From Butyricicoccus pullicaecorum DSM 23266 (GTDB taxonomy: Bacteria; Bacillota; Clostridia; Oscillospirales; Butyricicoccaceae): a DNA stretch of 64,000 bases. The notes beneath the pieces were generated by a model, which searched no databases, had not been told where the DNA came from, and saw nothing but the letters and a program-made list of their open reading frames with translations. The stretch lies in NCBI RefSeq assembly GCF_900167005.1, contig NZ_FUXW01000004.1, positions 62,001 through 126,000 of the forward strand, in the 5' to 3' direction. The translations under genes were made by a program, and so were the position numbers. Positions 8,282 through 15,626 of this stretch are shown here, one piece after another (positions within the stretch are counted from its first letter, which is position 1; the number at the start of each line of letters is the position of its first letter).

Positions 8282-9487
8282 TTAGTCCTCAGTCTTCAGC
8301 TGACGAGCCTCGCTGCGCTCATACAGCTTCTTGAGCATTGCCTGCGGATCCTTGCACTTGGACAGGAAGATCATAGCTGCAATGATGTACGGCTTGAAGG
8401 AAGCTTCCTTGTACAGCGGTACACGGTAGCGATCGAATACAGAAGCCTCTACCTCACCATGCTCGCAGGATACATCGTTGATGTCTGCCGGCAGGCAGTG
8501 CAGGTACAGAGCCTTGCCGTCCTTGGTGGTCTTCATCAGCTCTTCCGTGCAGCACCAGTCCATGTGCTCTGCGTTCTGAGCCAGCAGCTCCTTCTCGAGT
8601 GCCTTGATGCCCTCGGAGTCGCCCTCTGCGTACAGGTTGGTGCGCTTCTCCATTGCTGCGAACGGAGCCCAGGACTTCGGATATACGATATCAGCGTCCT
8701 TGAATGCCTCTGCCATGGAGTTGGTCTTGGTGAAGGTGCCGCCGGTTGCCTCAGCGTTCTTCTTTGCAACTTCCTCAACCTCAGGCATAACTTCGTAGCC
8801 TTCCGGATGAGCCAGAACAACGTCCATGCCGAAACGGGTCATCAGGCCGATAACGCCCTGCGGAACGGACAGCGGCTTGCCGTAAGAGGGAGAGTAAGCC
8901 CAGGTCATTGCAACCTTCTTGCCCTTCAGGTTCTCTACACCGCCGAAGTGGTGGATGATGTGCAGCATGTCAGCCATGCACTGGGTCGGGTGGTCGATAT
9001 CGCACTGGAGGTTAACCAGGGTCGGGATCTGCTCCAGAACGCCGTCCTTATGGCCCTCGCGAACAGCCTCGGATACCTCGTGCATGTAAGCGTTGCCCTT
9101 GCCGATGTACATATCGTCGCGGATACCGATAACGTCTGCCATGAAGGAGATCATGTTTGCGGTCTCACGAACGGTCTCGCCGTGTGCGATCTGGCTCTTG
9201 CCCTCGTCCAGATCCTGTACTTCCAGACCCAGCAGGTTGCAGGCAGAAGCGAAGGAGAAACGGGTACGGGTGGAGTTGTCGCGGAACAGGCTGATGCCCA
9301 GGCCGGACTCAAAAATCTTGGTGGAGATGTTGTTCTCACGCATGTAACGCAGAGCGTCAGCGATGGTGAAGACTGCCTCGATCTCGTCGTCGGTCTTCTC
9401 CCAGGTCAGGAAGAAGTCGTTCTCGTACATTTCCTTGAAGTTGAGCGCGTTGAGCTTGTCAATATAAGCCTGCAGTTTTGCGTCCAT
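8282..9487 (-). CDS. ygeW: Knotted carbamoyltransferase, YgeW family
   Basis: A 401-residue transcarbamylase, longer than ornithine transcarbamylase. The carbamoyl-phosphate loop FRDNSTRTRFSF and the DHPTQCMAD motif are intact. The long N-terminal and central insertions (GISLF, TWAYSPSYGKPLSVPQG) match the knotted YgeW group rather than ornithine or aspartate transcarbamylases. YgeW members lie beside ygeX and ygeY in anaerobes, and the natural substrate is not settled; a ureido derivative of diaminopropionate is the usual proposal. It lies 41 bp after ygeY in the same operon. Confidence 0.92.
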   Translation of the reverse strand: MDAKLQAYIDKLNALNFKEMYENDFFLTWEKTDDEIEAVFTIADALRYMRENNISTKIFESGLGISLFRDNSTRTRFSFASACNLLGLEVQDLDEGKSQIAHGETVRETANMISFMADVIGIRDDMYIGKGNAYMHEVSEAVREGHKDGVLEQIPTLVNLQCDIDHPTQCMADMLHIIHHFGGVENLKGKKVAMTWAYSPSYGKPLSVPQGVIGLMTRFGMDVVLAHPEGYEVMPEVEEVAKKNAEATGGTFTKTNSMAEAFKDADIVYPKSWAPFAAMEKRTNLYAEGDSEGIKALEKELLAQNAEHMDWCCTEELMKTTKDGKALYLHCLPADINDVSCEHGEVEASVFDRYRVPLYKEASFKPYIIAAMIFLSKCKDPQAMLKKLYERSEARQLKTED

Positions 9488-9528
9488 AGTTATATTCTCC
9501 TTTTTATCTTATGTATTATAGATTTCTC

Positions 9529-10920
9529 TTACTTGATGTCGTTATCGGTCAGGGTTGCGCGGAACTGTGCAACTTCGCCGGTCTTGTTCTCTTCCTTGTA
9601 GAAGGACGGAACAGCAGCGTACAGAGCAGCACAGGTGACCAGATCCTGCTTCCAGGTGATCTCGTTCGGAGCATGTGCCTGGCTCTCAGCGCCCGGGCCG
9701 AAGCCTACACACGGAATGCCATAGCGGCCCTGAATTGCTACGCCGTTGGTGGAGAAGGTCCACTTGTCGGTCAGCGGGCGATGACGCAGATGCATTGCGC
9801 CCTCGGGACCGATGCGGTCTGCACCGTACAGTGCGTTGTGTGCGTCGATCAGAGCCTGTACGTGAGCAGCGCTCTCCTTGTTGATCCAAGTCGGGAAGTA
9901 TGCCTCGGTCTCGTAAACCTCGCCGGTCCAAGACGGACGATCGTACATGTACATGGAAACAGTAACGTCGTCGCCGTACTGCTTTACGTGCGGCAGGTCA
10001 CGGATTTCCTGCAGGCAGGAGTCCCAAGTCTCGCCAGCGGTCATACGGCGGTCGATGGAGATCGAGCAGGAGTCTGCAACTGCGCAGCGGCTCGGGGAGG
10101 TGTAGAAGATCTGAGAAGTGGTGCAGGTACCACGGCCCAGGAAACGAGCGTCTTCGTAGTGCTCGGGGTTGTACTTGGGATCGAGCATCTTAACCAGACC
10201 CTTGATCTCAACAGAGTCGTCAGCCGGGTTCTCGTTCAGTGCACGAACGTCCTGCAGAATGTCAGCCATCTTGTAGATTGCGTTGTCGCCGCGCTCCGGA
10301 GCCGAACCATGGCAGGATACGCCCTTAACGTCTACGCGGATCTCCATACGGCCGCGGTGACCACGGTAGATACCGCCGTCGGTGGGCTCGGTGGAGATAA
10401 CGAACTCGATCTGCTCCTTCTTCAGGCCCTTTGCAGGCAGGAACTTGTTGACGATGTACTGCCAGCACATACCGTCGCAGTCCTCTTCCTGTACCGAACC
10501 AACGACCATGATCTTGTAGCCGTCCGGAATCAGACCCATGTCCTTCATGATCTTAACGCCGTAGGTAGCGGAAGCCATGCCGCCCTCCTGGTCGGAACCG
10601 CCGCGGCCATAGATGACTTCGTCGTCCTCGTAGCCCTTGTACGGGTCAGCCGTCCAGTTGTCGATGTTGCCGATACCAACGGTATCAATATGGGAGTCAA
10701 TGGCGATGATCTTGTCGCCCTTGCCCATCCAGCCGATGACGTTGCCCAGGCCGTCGATCTCTACTTCGTCGTAGCCCAGCTTCTCCATCTCAGCCTTGAT
10801 GCACATAACGACTTCCTTCTCCTCGCAGCTCTCGCTCGGATGGGAGATCATTGCGCGCAGGAATGCCGTCATATCGGCCTTATATCCTTCCGCTGCCTGC
10901 TTGATTGCCTGTAAATCCAT
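9529..10920 (-). CDS. ygeY: YgeY-family M20 metallohydrolase
   Basis: A 463-residue M20-family amidohydrolase/peptidase. Zinc ligands are visible in [10 protein letters not shown] (His, Asp), [11 protein letters not shown] (Asp) and [11 protein letters not shown] (the Glu pair). This is the YgeY group described as linked to selenium or purine metabolism. The start MDLQAIK is taken because the AGGAGG site stands 9 bp before it, whereas the ATG two codons earlier is only 3 bp away. Its place between dpaL and ygeW suggests it hydrolyses a carbamoylated intermediate to release diaminopropionate. Confidence 0.92.
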   Translation of the reverse strand: MDLQAIKQAAEGYKADMTAFLRAMISHPSESCEEKEVVMCIKAEMEKLGYDEVEIDGLGNVIGWMGKGDKIIAIDSHIDTVGIGNIDNWTADPYKGYEDDEVIYGRGGSDQEGGMASATYGVKIMKDMGLIPDGYKIMVVGSVQEEDCDGMCWQYIVNKFLPAKGLKKEQIEFVISTEPTDGGIYRGHRGRMEIRVDVKGVSCHGSAPERGDNAIYKMADILQDVRALNENPADDSVEIKGLVKMLDPKYNPEHYEDARFLGRGTCTTSQIFYTSPSRCAVADSCSISIDRRMTAGETWDSCLQEIRDLPHVKQYGDDVTVSMYMYDRPSWTGEVYETEAYFPTWINKESAAHVQALIDAHNALYGADRIGPEGAMHLRHRPLTDKWTFSTNGVAIQGRYGIPCVGFGPGAESQAHAPNEITWKQDLVTCAALYAAVPSFYKEENKTGEVAQFRATLTDNDIK

Positions 10921-10986
10921 GTTCATAAACCTCCTAAAAAATCCAATCGGTGTATCTTTTAAAACGTTTCTGTTATGACCTCTTGT

Positions 10987-12198
10987 TTACTTGGTTGCGT
11001 GTGCGCCGCCCCAGACGATTGCCTGGTAGTTTTCCGGATCGGTGTCGCCCTCGGTGGAGAACATCAGCACAACGCTGTTCTCGTCCAGACCGATGGCCTC
11101 ACGCAGCTCCTTGTACTCGTCCGACTCCATGAGCGTTGCCAAGAGACCCATGCCGACCGCACCGGACTCGCCGGAAACGACCTGCGGATCGCCCTTGACC
11201 GGAGCGCCCAGCATACGCATGCCCTTTGCAGATACCCAGTCGGGGCAGGATACAAAGAACGAAGAGTGGTTCTTGAGGATGTCCCAGGAAATGGTATTGG
11301 GCTCGCCGCAAGCCAGACCAGCCATGATGGTCTGCAGATCGCCGTCTACAAAACGGATCTTGCCATCAGCGGCCTTTGCACCCTGATACAGGCAATCAGC
11401 AGCCTGTGCTTCCATGATAACGGTGGTCGGGGTGTTGTCCGGGAACAGGTTTGCGAAGTAACCCTGTACCGCACCAGCCAGAGAACCTACACCAGCCTGT
11501 ACGAAGATGTGGGTCGGACGGTCAACGCCAGCCTTCTTGAGCTGCTCTGCCGCCTCGCTTGCCATGGTGCCGTAGCCTTCCATGATCCATGCCGGGATCT
11601 TCTCGTAGCCGTCCCAAGCGGTATCCTGTACCATAACGCCGTGCTCGGTCTTCTCAGCCATCGCATTTGCGCGGCGAACGCACTCGTCATAGTTGACTTC
11701 CTCGATGGTAACCTTCGCGCCTTCCTTTGCGATGTTGTCAAAGCGCGACTTAACGCTGCCCTTGGGCATCAGGACAACTGCCTTCTGTCCGAGCTTGTTG
11801 GCAGCCCATGCAACGCCGCGGCCGTGGTTGCCGTCGGTTGCGGTAAAGAAAGTAGCCTGACCGAACTCATCCTTGAGCTTCTGGCTGGTCAGATAATCGT
11901 AAGTCATCTCGGAAACATCACGTCCGAGCTCCTCTGCGATGTAGTTTGCCATTGCGAACGAACCGCCGAGCACCTTAAATGCGTTCAGGCCGAAGCGGTA
12001 GCTTTCGTCCTTGACGTATACACCGGAAATACCCAGATGCTTTGCCATACCCGACAGACCAGCCAGCGGCGTGACTGCGTACTGCGGGAAGCTTTCGTGG
12101 AACGCACGCGCCTTTGCAACGTTCTCCAGACTCATGACCGCGAGCTGCTTGTCGTCGGTCTTCGGCATCTCATTACGAACCCATTTGATCTGATCCAT
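10987..12198 (-). CDS. dpaL: Diaminopropionate ammonia-lyase (PLP enzyme)
   Basis: A fold-type II PLP enzyme splitting 2,3-diaminopropionate into pyruvate and two ammonia. The PLP lysine lies in KDESYRFGLNAFK, the phosphate and substrate loops in TDGNHGRGVAW, and the glycine-rich segment in VQAGVGSLAGAV. I place the start at 12198 (MDQIKWV, 403 aa), 10 bp after GGAAGG; upstream in-frame ATGs exist at 12216 and 12228. It is the first gene of the operon with ygeY, ygeW and carbamate kinase. The pathway would end in pyruvate plus ATP from carbamoyl phosphate. Confidence 0.93.
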   Translation of the reverse strand: MDQIKWVRNEMPKTDDKQLAVMSLENVAKARAFHESFPQYAVTPLAGLSGMAKHLGISGVYVKDESYRFGLNAFKVLGGSFAMANYIAEELGRDVSEMTYDYLTSQKLKDEFGQATFFTATDGNHGRGVAWAANKLGQKAVVLMPKGSVKSRFDNIAKEGAKVTIEEVNYDECVRRANAMAEKTEHGVMVQDTAWDGYEKIPAWIMEGYGTMASEAAEQLKKAGVDRPTHIFVQAGVGSLAGAVQGYFANLFPDNTPTTVIMEAQAADCLYQGAKAADGKIRFVDGDLQTIMAGLACGEPNTISWDILKNHSSFFVSCPDWVSAKGMRMLGAPVKGDPQVVSGESGAVGMGLLATLMESDEYKELREAIGLDENSVVLMFSTEGDTDPENYQAIVWGGAHATK

Positions 12199-12561
12199 GT
12201 CTATCCAACCTTCCATAAAATCAGGCATATTGTTGTCGAATTTCCATTGCCTATCATGCTTCCATCTTATCATCTTCCGAGCAAAAGTCAATGCACTTTC
12301 CTAAAAAATTTTTTGGTTTTATAAAAAATATTTAGCTCCTTTTTTGTGCAGTTTGGCCATTTAATCAAGATACCGAACTTTTGGTGGATTTTCCTACATT
12401 TTTACAGCCCAAATCCCCCTCTTTTTACCATTTCACCGATTTGCAAAAAAATATTTTTGCGCATAAAACTTTTTATGGTATTTCCCGCCCGCTTATGCTA
12501 TAATTTTTTTAATATAGACGGAACCCGAAAATCCCAACAAACGAAAGGCAGCGACATACCC
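12199..12561. promoter_or_regulatory. AT-rich divergent promoter region of the catabolic operon and its regulator
   Basis: This 363-bp gap is markedly AT-rich. An extended -10 (TG, C, TATAAT at 12499-12504) points toward the regulator gene. I could not pick one convincing promoter for dpaL nor a clear palindromic operator. It contains no coding frame with a ribosome site. Confidence 0.5.
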
Positions 12562-13200
12562 ATGATGCAAGAACTTTCTCTGGACGCCCTGCGCCAGATC
12601 GCGCACGGGCTTGCACTGCAGTTCGGTACAAACTGCGAGGTTGTGGTGCACTCGCTGGCCGACTGTGACATCGAGCACTCCATCGTCGCCATCGAAAACG
12701 GTCATGTCACCGGCCGTAAGCTCGGCGATGGCCCGTCCCATGTCGTACTCGACGCCCTGCAGCACGGGGATACAGTAGAAGACCATCTGGGATACCTCAC
12801 CCGCACCAAGGACGGCAAGATCCTCAAAAGCTCTACCATGTACCTGCGGGACGAGGCCGGTCATCTGCGCTACATCCTGGCCATCAACCTCGATATCACC
12901 GGTCTTCTCATGTTTGAAAGCAGCTTAAAGCCGCTGCTCTCGACCGCCGAAGCCGCTGAGGAAAAGGAACCCGAACGCATCGTGCAGAGTGTCGGTGAAC
13001 TGCTCGACGAACTGATCGAACAATCCACACGCCTGGTCGGTAAGCCGGTCGCTCTGATGACCAAGGAGGACAAGATCCGCGCCATTCAGTTCCTCAACAA
13101 AAATGGTGCCTTCCTCATCACAAAATCGGGCGACAAGATCTCCAAATATTACGGCATCTCCAAATATACCCTTTACAGCTATATTGATGCCGAATCTTAA
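12562..13200 (+). CDS. YheO/DauR-type PAS regulator
   Basis: A 212-residue regulator with an N-terminal YheO-like PAS sensor (residues 5-115: NCEVVVHSL, HSIVAIENGHVTGRKLGD, YLRDEAGHLRYILAIN). The C-terminal DauR-like helix-turn-helix (160-212) ends in ISKYYGISKYTLYSYI. Proteins of this pattern control amino-acid and purine catabolic genes. It is transcribed divergently from the dpaL operon, which makes it the likely local regulator, with the PAS domain binding a pathway ligand. The start is the first of two adjacent ATGs, behind GAAAGG. Confidence 0.88.
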   Translation: MMQELSLDALRQIAHGLALQFGTNCEVVVHSLADCDIEHSIVAIENGHVTGRKLGDGPSHVVLDALQHGDTVEDHLGYLTRTKDGKILKSSTMYLRDEAGHLRYILAINLDITGLLMFESSLKPLLSTAEAAEEKEPERIVQSVGELLDELIEQSTRLVGKPVALMTKEDKIRAIQFLNKNGAFLITKSGDKISKYYGISKYTLYSYIDAES

Positions 13201-13341
13201 CCGGTACCCGACACATTCCTGGAAGGGATGGGGCCTGCCCCCTTCCCTTCCTGCCCGCGCTGCTCTGTCAGACGGGCAAAAAAATTTTGCCCTTTTTCGG
13301 TTTTCCTCTGGACAAGCCCTCTGCTTCCGAATATCATATTA

Positions 13342-13396
13342 TTAAGAATCAAACCGCTTGTTTTTATGCTTTATTTGCCTAAAATTATATTCTTAA
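13342..13396 (+). promoter_or_regulatory. Inverted repeat in the pyrB leader reaching the ribosome site
   Basis: TTAAGAAT (13342-13349) and ATTCTTAA (13389-13396) can pair over a 39-nt AT-rich loop, and the right arm abuts the AGGAGG of pyrB. The fold could mask translation initiation, but the stem is short and AT-rich. Confidence 0.3.
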
Positions 13397-13406
13397 GGAG
13401 GATATT

Positions 13407-14333
13407 ATGCGTCATTTGATTGACCCGCTTGACTTTACCGTAGAGGAGACGCAAGACCTGCTCTCGCTCGCAAACCGCATCGTCGCTGACCCGTCCAAGT
13501 ATCAGGAGGTCTGCGCACACAAGAAGCTGGCTACCCTGTTCTATGAGCCTTCTACCCGTACCCGCCTGTCCTTCGAGGCTGCTATGCTCAACCTCGGCGG
13601 TTCGGTACTCGGTTTCTCGAGCGCGGATTCGTCCTCTGCTTCTAAGGGTGAATCGGTTGCCGACACCATTCGCGTTATTTCGAGCTATGCAGACATCGCC
13701 GCAATGCGTCATCCCAAGGAAGGCGCTCCCAGACGTGCCGCGCATTACTCCTCCATCCCGGTCATCAATGCCGGTGACGGCGGTCATCAGCACCCCACCC
13801 AGACCCTGACCGACCTGCTCACCATCTACCGCCGCAAGGGTCGTCTGTCCGACATGACCATCGGTCTGTGCGGTGACCTCAAGTTTGGCCGTACCGTTCA
13901 CTCGCTCATCAAGTCCCTCTCCCGCTACCCGGGCATCCGCTTCGTCCTCATCTCCCCCGAGGAGCTGCGCGTTCCCGATTACGTCATCACCGAGGCACTC
14001 AAGCCCAACAACATTGAATATGTTGAGATGACCAGCCTGGAAGAGGCTATGCCCCAGCTCGATATCCTCTATATGACCCGCGTACAGCGTGAGCGCTTCT
14101 TCAACGAAGAGGATTACATCCGCTTGAAGGACACCTACATCCTGACCGCTGACAAGATGAAGCTGGCAAAGCCCGACATGGCTGTCCTGCATCCGCTGCC
14201 GCGCGTCAACGAGATCGCTCTGCCGGTCGACGAGGACCCGCGCGCTGCTTACTTCGAGCAGGCTGCAAATGGTGTCTATGTCCGCATGGCGCTCATCATG
14301 ACCCTGCTGGGTCTGGCTGACAAGGAGGTCTAA
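13407..14333 (+). CDS. pyrB: Aspartate carbamoyltransferase catalytic subunit
   Basis: A 308-residue enzyme forming carbamoyl aspartate from carbamoyl phosphate and aspartate, the committed step of pyrimidine synthesis. It has [15 protein letters not shown] (carbamoyl-phosphate loop), SSSASKGES (the 80s loop), [12 protein letters not shown], and the aspartate-binding TRVQRERF and HPLPRVNEI. The length is typical of class B enzymes that associate with PyrI. A TAAGGAGG site precedes the ATG. The regulatory subunit gene starts 6 bp downstream, so the two form a pyrBI operon. Confidence 0.97.
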   Translation: MRHLIDPLDFTVEETQDLLSLANRIVADPSKYQEVCAHKKLATLFYEPSTRTRLSFEAAMLNLGGSVLGFSSADSSSASKGESVADTIRVISSYADIAAMRHPKEGAPRRAAHYSSIPVINAGDGGHQHPTQTLTDLLTIYRRKGRLSDMTIGLCGDLKFGRTVHSLIKSLSRYPGIRFVLISPEELRVPDYVITEALKPNNIEYVEMTSLEEAMPQLDILYMTRVQRERFFNEEDYIRLKDTYILTADKMKLAKPDMAVLHPLPRVNEIALPVDEDPRAAYFEQAANGVYVRMALIMTLLGLADKEV

Positions 14334-14339
14334 CATCTT

Positions 14340-14765
14340 ATGCTGAATATTGATTCCATCCAGAACGGTATCGTTATCGACCATATCAAGGCAGGCACCG
14401 GCATGCAGATCTATCATCTGGCCGGCCTCGACCAGCTCGACTGCTGTGTCGCTCTCATCCGCAACGCCCGCTCGGGCAAGCACGGTCACAAGGACATCAT
14501 CAAGATCGAGTCCATGATCGACCTCGACCTGGATGTCCTGGGCTATCTCGATCCCGACATCACCATCGACATCATCCGCGATGGCAAGATCGTCGAGAAG
14601 AAGAAGCTGGTCAAGCCCAAGACGCTTAAGAACGTCATCCGCTGCCGCAATCCGCGCTGCATCACCACCATCGAGGAAGAGATCGATCACATCTTCGTTC
14701 TCGGTGAAAATGGCAAGTATCGCTGCATCTACTGCGAGCAGGAACCCAACAAGCAGAATCCGTAA
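14340..14765 (+). CDS. pyrI: Aspartate carbamoyltransferase regulatory subunit
   Basis: A 141-residue regulatory chain. The N-terminal allosteric domain (about 1-95) should bind nucleotides. The C-terminal zinc domain has the four Cys in CRNPRC and CIYC, separated by about 22 residues, which link it to PyrB. PyrB and PyrI normally assemble as a dodecamer inhibited by CTP. The start ATG is 6 bp after the pyrB stop, consistent with coupled translation. Confidence 0.96.
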   Translation: MLNIDSIQNGIVIDHIKAGTGMQIYHLAGLDQLDCCVALIRNARSGKHGHKDIIKIESMIDLDLDVLGYLDPDITIDIIRDGKIVEKKKLVKPKTLKNVIRCRNPRCITTIEEEIDHIFVLGENGKYRCIYCEQEPNKQNP

Positions 14766-14766
14766 A

Positions 14767-14846
14767 TAAGGAAAAAGTAAGAGCGAAGAAGGAATACGTG
14801 TCGTCTTTCGTTACTTCTTACTTATTCACTCTTCACTATTCACTGA
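14767..14846. repeat. Dispersed palindromic repeat built from GTGAATA-like units, copy 1
   Basis: The left part (aagtaagagcgaagaaggaa) is roughly complementary to the right part, made of TTCACTATTCACTCTTCAC-like units. Similar blocks recur at 18106-18180, 24087-24182 and 30487-30595, always next to a terminator hairpin. Confidence 0.6.
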
Positions 14847-14850
14847 AAAA

Positions 14851-14876
14851 ACCGCTCCCGAGGGAGCGGTTTTTTT
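14851..14876. terminator. Bidirectional terminator between pyrI and yjdF
   Basis: Stem ACCGCTCCC / GGGAGCGGT with a GA loop, an A-run before it and T7 after it. It can stop both pyrBI and the convergent yjdF transcript. Confidence 0.9.
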
Positions 14877-14879
14877 GCT

Positions 14880-15296
14880 TCAGTGGCCTTTGTGCTTTTC
14901 CCGGCGTTTTTGCTGTTTGAGTGCAAACCGCCGTTCGGCCTCGGCCTCTTTTTGCTGCCGCGAGCGTTCCAGACGTTCCCGCTTGTTCTGCTCGCGCTGC
15001 ATTTGAAGCGCCTGCTGCGCTTTGGTGCCGATTCCTTGGGTGATCTCCCGCCCAGCCTGACGCTGCATCCGCTTTGGATTGCGTACATACCGGACGGTTT
15101 GCCCATCGATCGGCGGACTGAAACGCAAGGTGCGCCAATTTCTCAGGAAATAGGCATAAACCTCTCCGTCACTTGGGCTGGCGCCGAACGTCACCTTGCA
15201 GGCAGTTAACTTTCCTGCTGTCTGACGCTCAAACACGCCCACCCAAAAGGGTTCCTCAAAAAATACCGTGAGCCTTGCTGTGATGCAGTCCATCAT
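14880..15296 (-). CDS. yjdF: YjdF-family protein
   Basis: The product (about 138 aa) matches the YjdF (DUF2992) family. The N-terminal domain contains LTVFFEEPFWVGVFER, KVTFGASPSDGEVYAYFL and FSPPIDG, followed by a long, highly charged Lys/Arg/Glu/Gln helix (about 80-135) containing GTKAQQAL and ending in KQQKRREKHKG. The molecular role is unproven; the genes are typically controlled by the yjdF riboswitch that senses azaaromatic compounds. AGGAGG lies 5 bp before the first of two adjacent ATGs. Confidence 0.92.
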   Translation of the reverse strand: MMDCITARLTVFFEEPFWVGVFERQTAGKLTACKVTFGASPSDGEVYAYFLRNWRTLRFSPPIDGQTVRYVRNPKRMQRQAGREITQGIGTKAQQALQMQREQNKRERLERSRQQKEAEAERRFALKQQKRREKHKGH

Positions 15297-15299
15297 GTT

Positions 15300-15415
15300 T
15301 TCCTCCTTTAATCTGCGCATCACGAAGCACGGACAACCAAAGGAGGCAGGTTACTGACAGCGGAGGTTCCGCTGTGCCCGGACTACCAACCGGACTGTGT
15401 TTTCTGCTCCGCTCC
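15300..15415 (-). ncRNA. Probable yjdF riboswitch
   Basis: The leader directly upstream of yjdF is GC-rich and highly structured on the minus strand. It has a perfect 8-bp stem (ACAGCGGA / TCCGCTGT, 15357-15375), a CCGG..CCGG stem-loop in the upstream half, and single-stranded GGTTGTCC and GGCAGG-type segments before the AGGAGG. Position and structure agree with the known yjdF RNA class, which binds azaaromatics and regulates yjdF translation. I did not run a covariance model, so the exact ends are estimates. Confidence 0.7.
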
Positions 15416-15626
15416 TTCAGTATATCACCCTCTCTCTTTCTTGTCTCCCCTCTTTGAGCAATCTCTGCGTTTTTGTACCAAACTCTGCTTCTTTGTGCCA
15501 TTTTCCTCGTTTTCCAGCCCAGAACATTGACATCGCCTATCATTTGCGCTATCATATAGATTGTATATGTGTCCGCATATACAAAAGCATTTTTTACCTG
15601 CGCATTCCCACAAAGGAGTTGATCGT

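Noticed and set aside
7199-9487. Arginine deiminase pathway from carbamate kinase plus a transcarbamylase
   Set aside because: No arcA or arcD is present, the transcarbamylase is the knotted YgeW type, and ygeX and ygeY complete a different set.
13371-14690. Long minus-strand frame of 439 codons opposite pyrB and pyrI
   Set aside because: It mirrors the coding frame of two certain genes, has no ribosome site, and its composition is that of an antisense shadow.
14767-14846. CRISPR-like reading of the GTGAATA repeats
   Set aside because: The units are 7 bp, contiguous and palindromic, without uniform spacers. No cas genes in the window.
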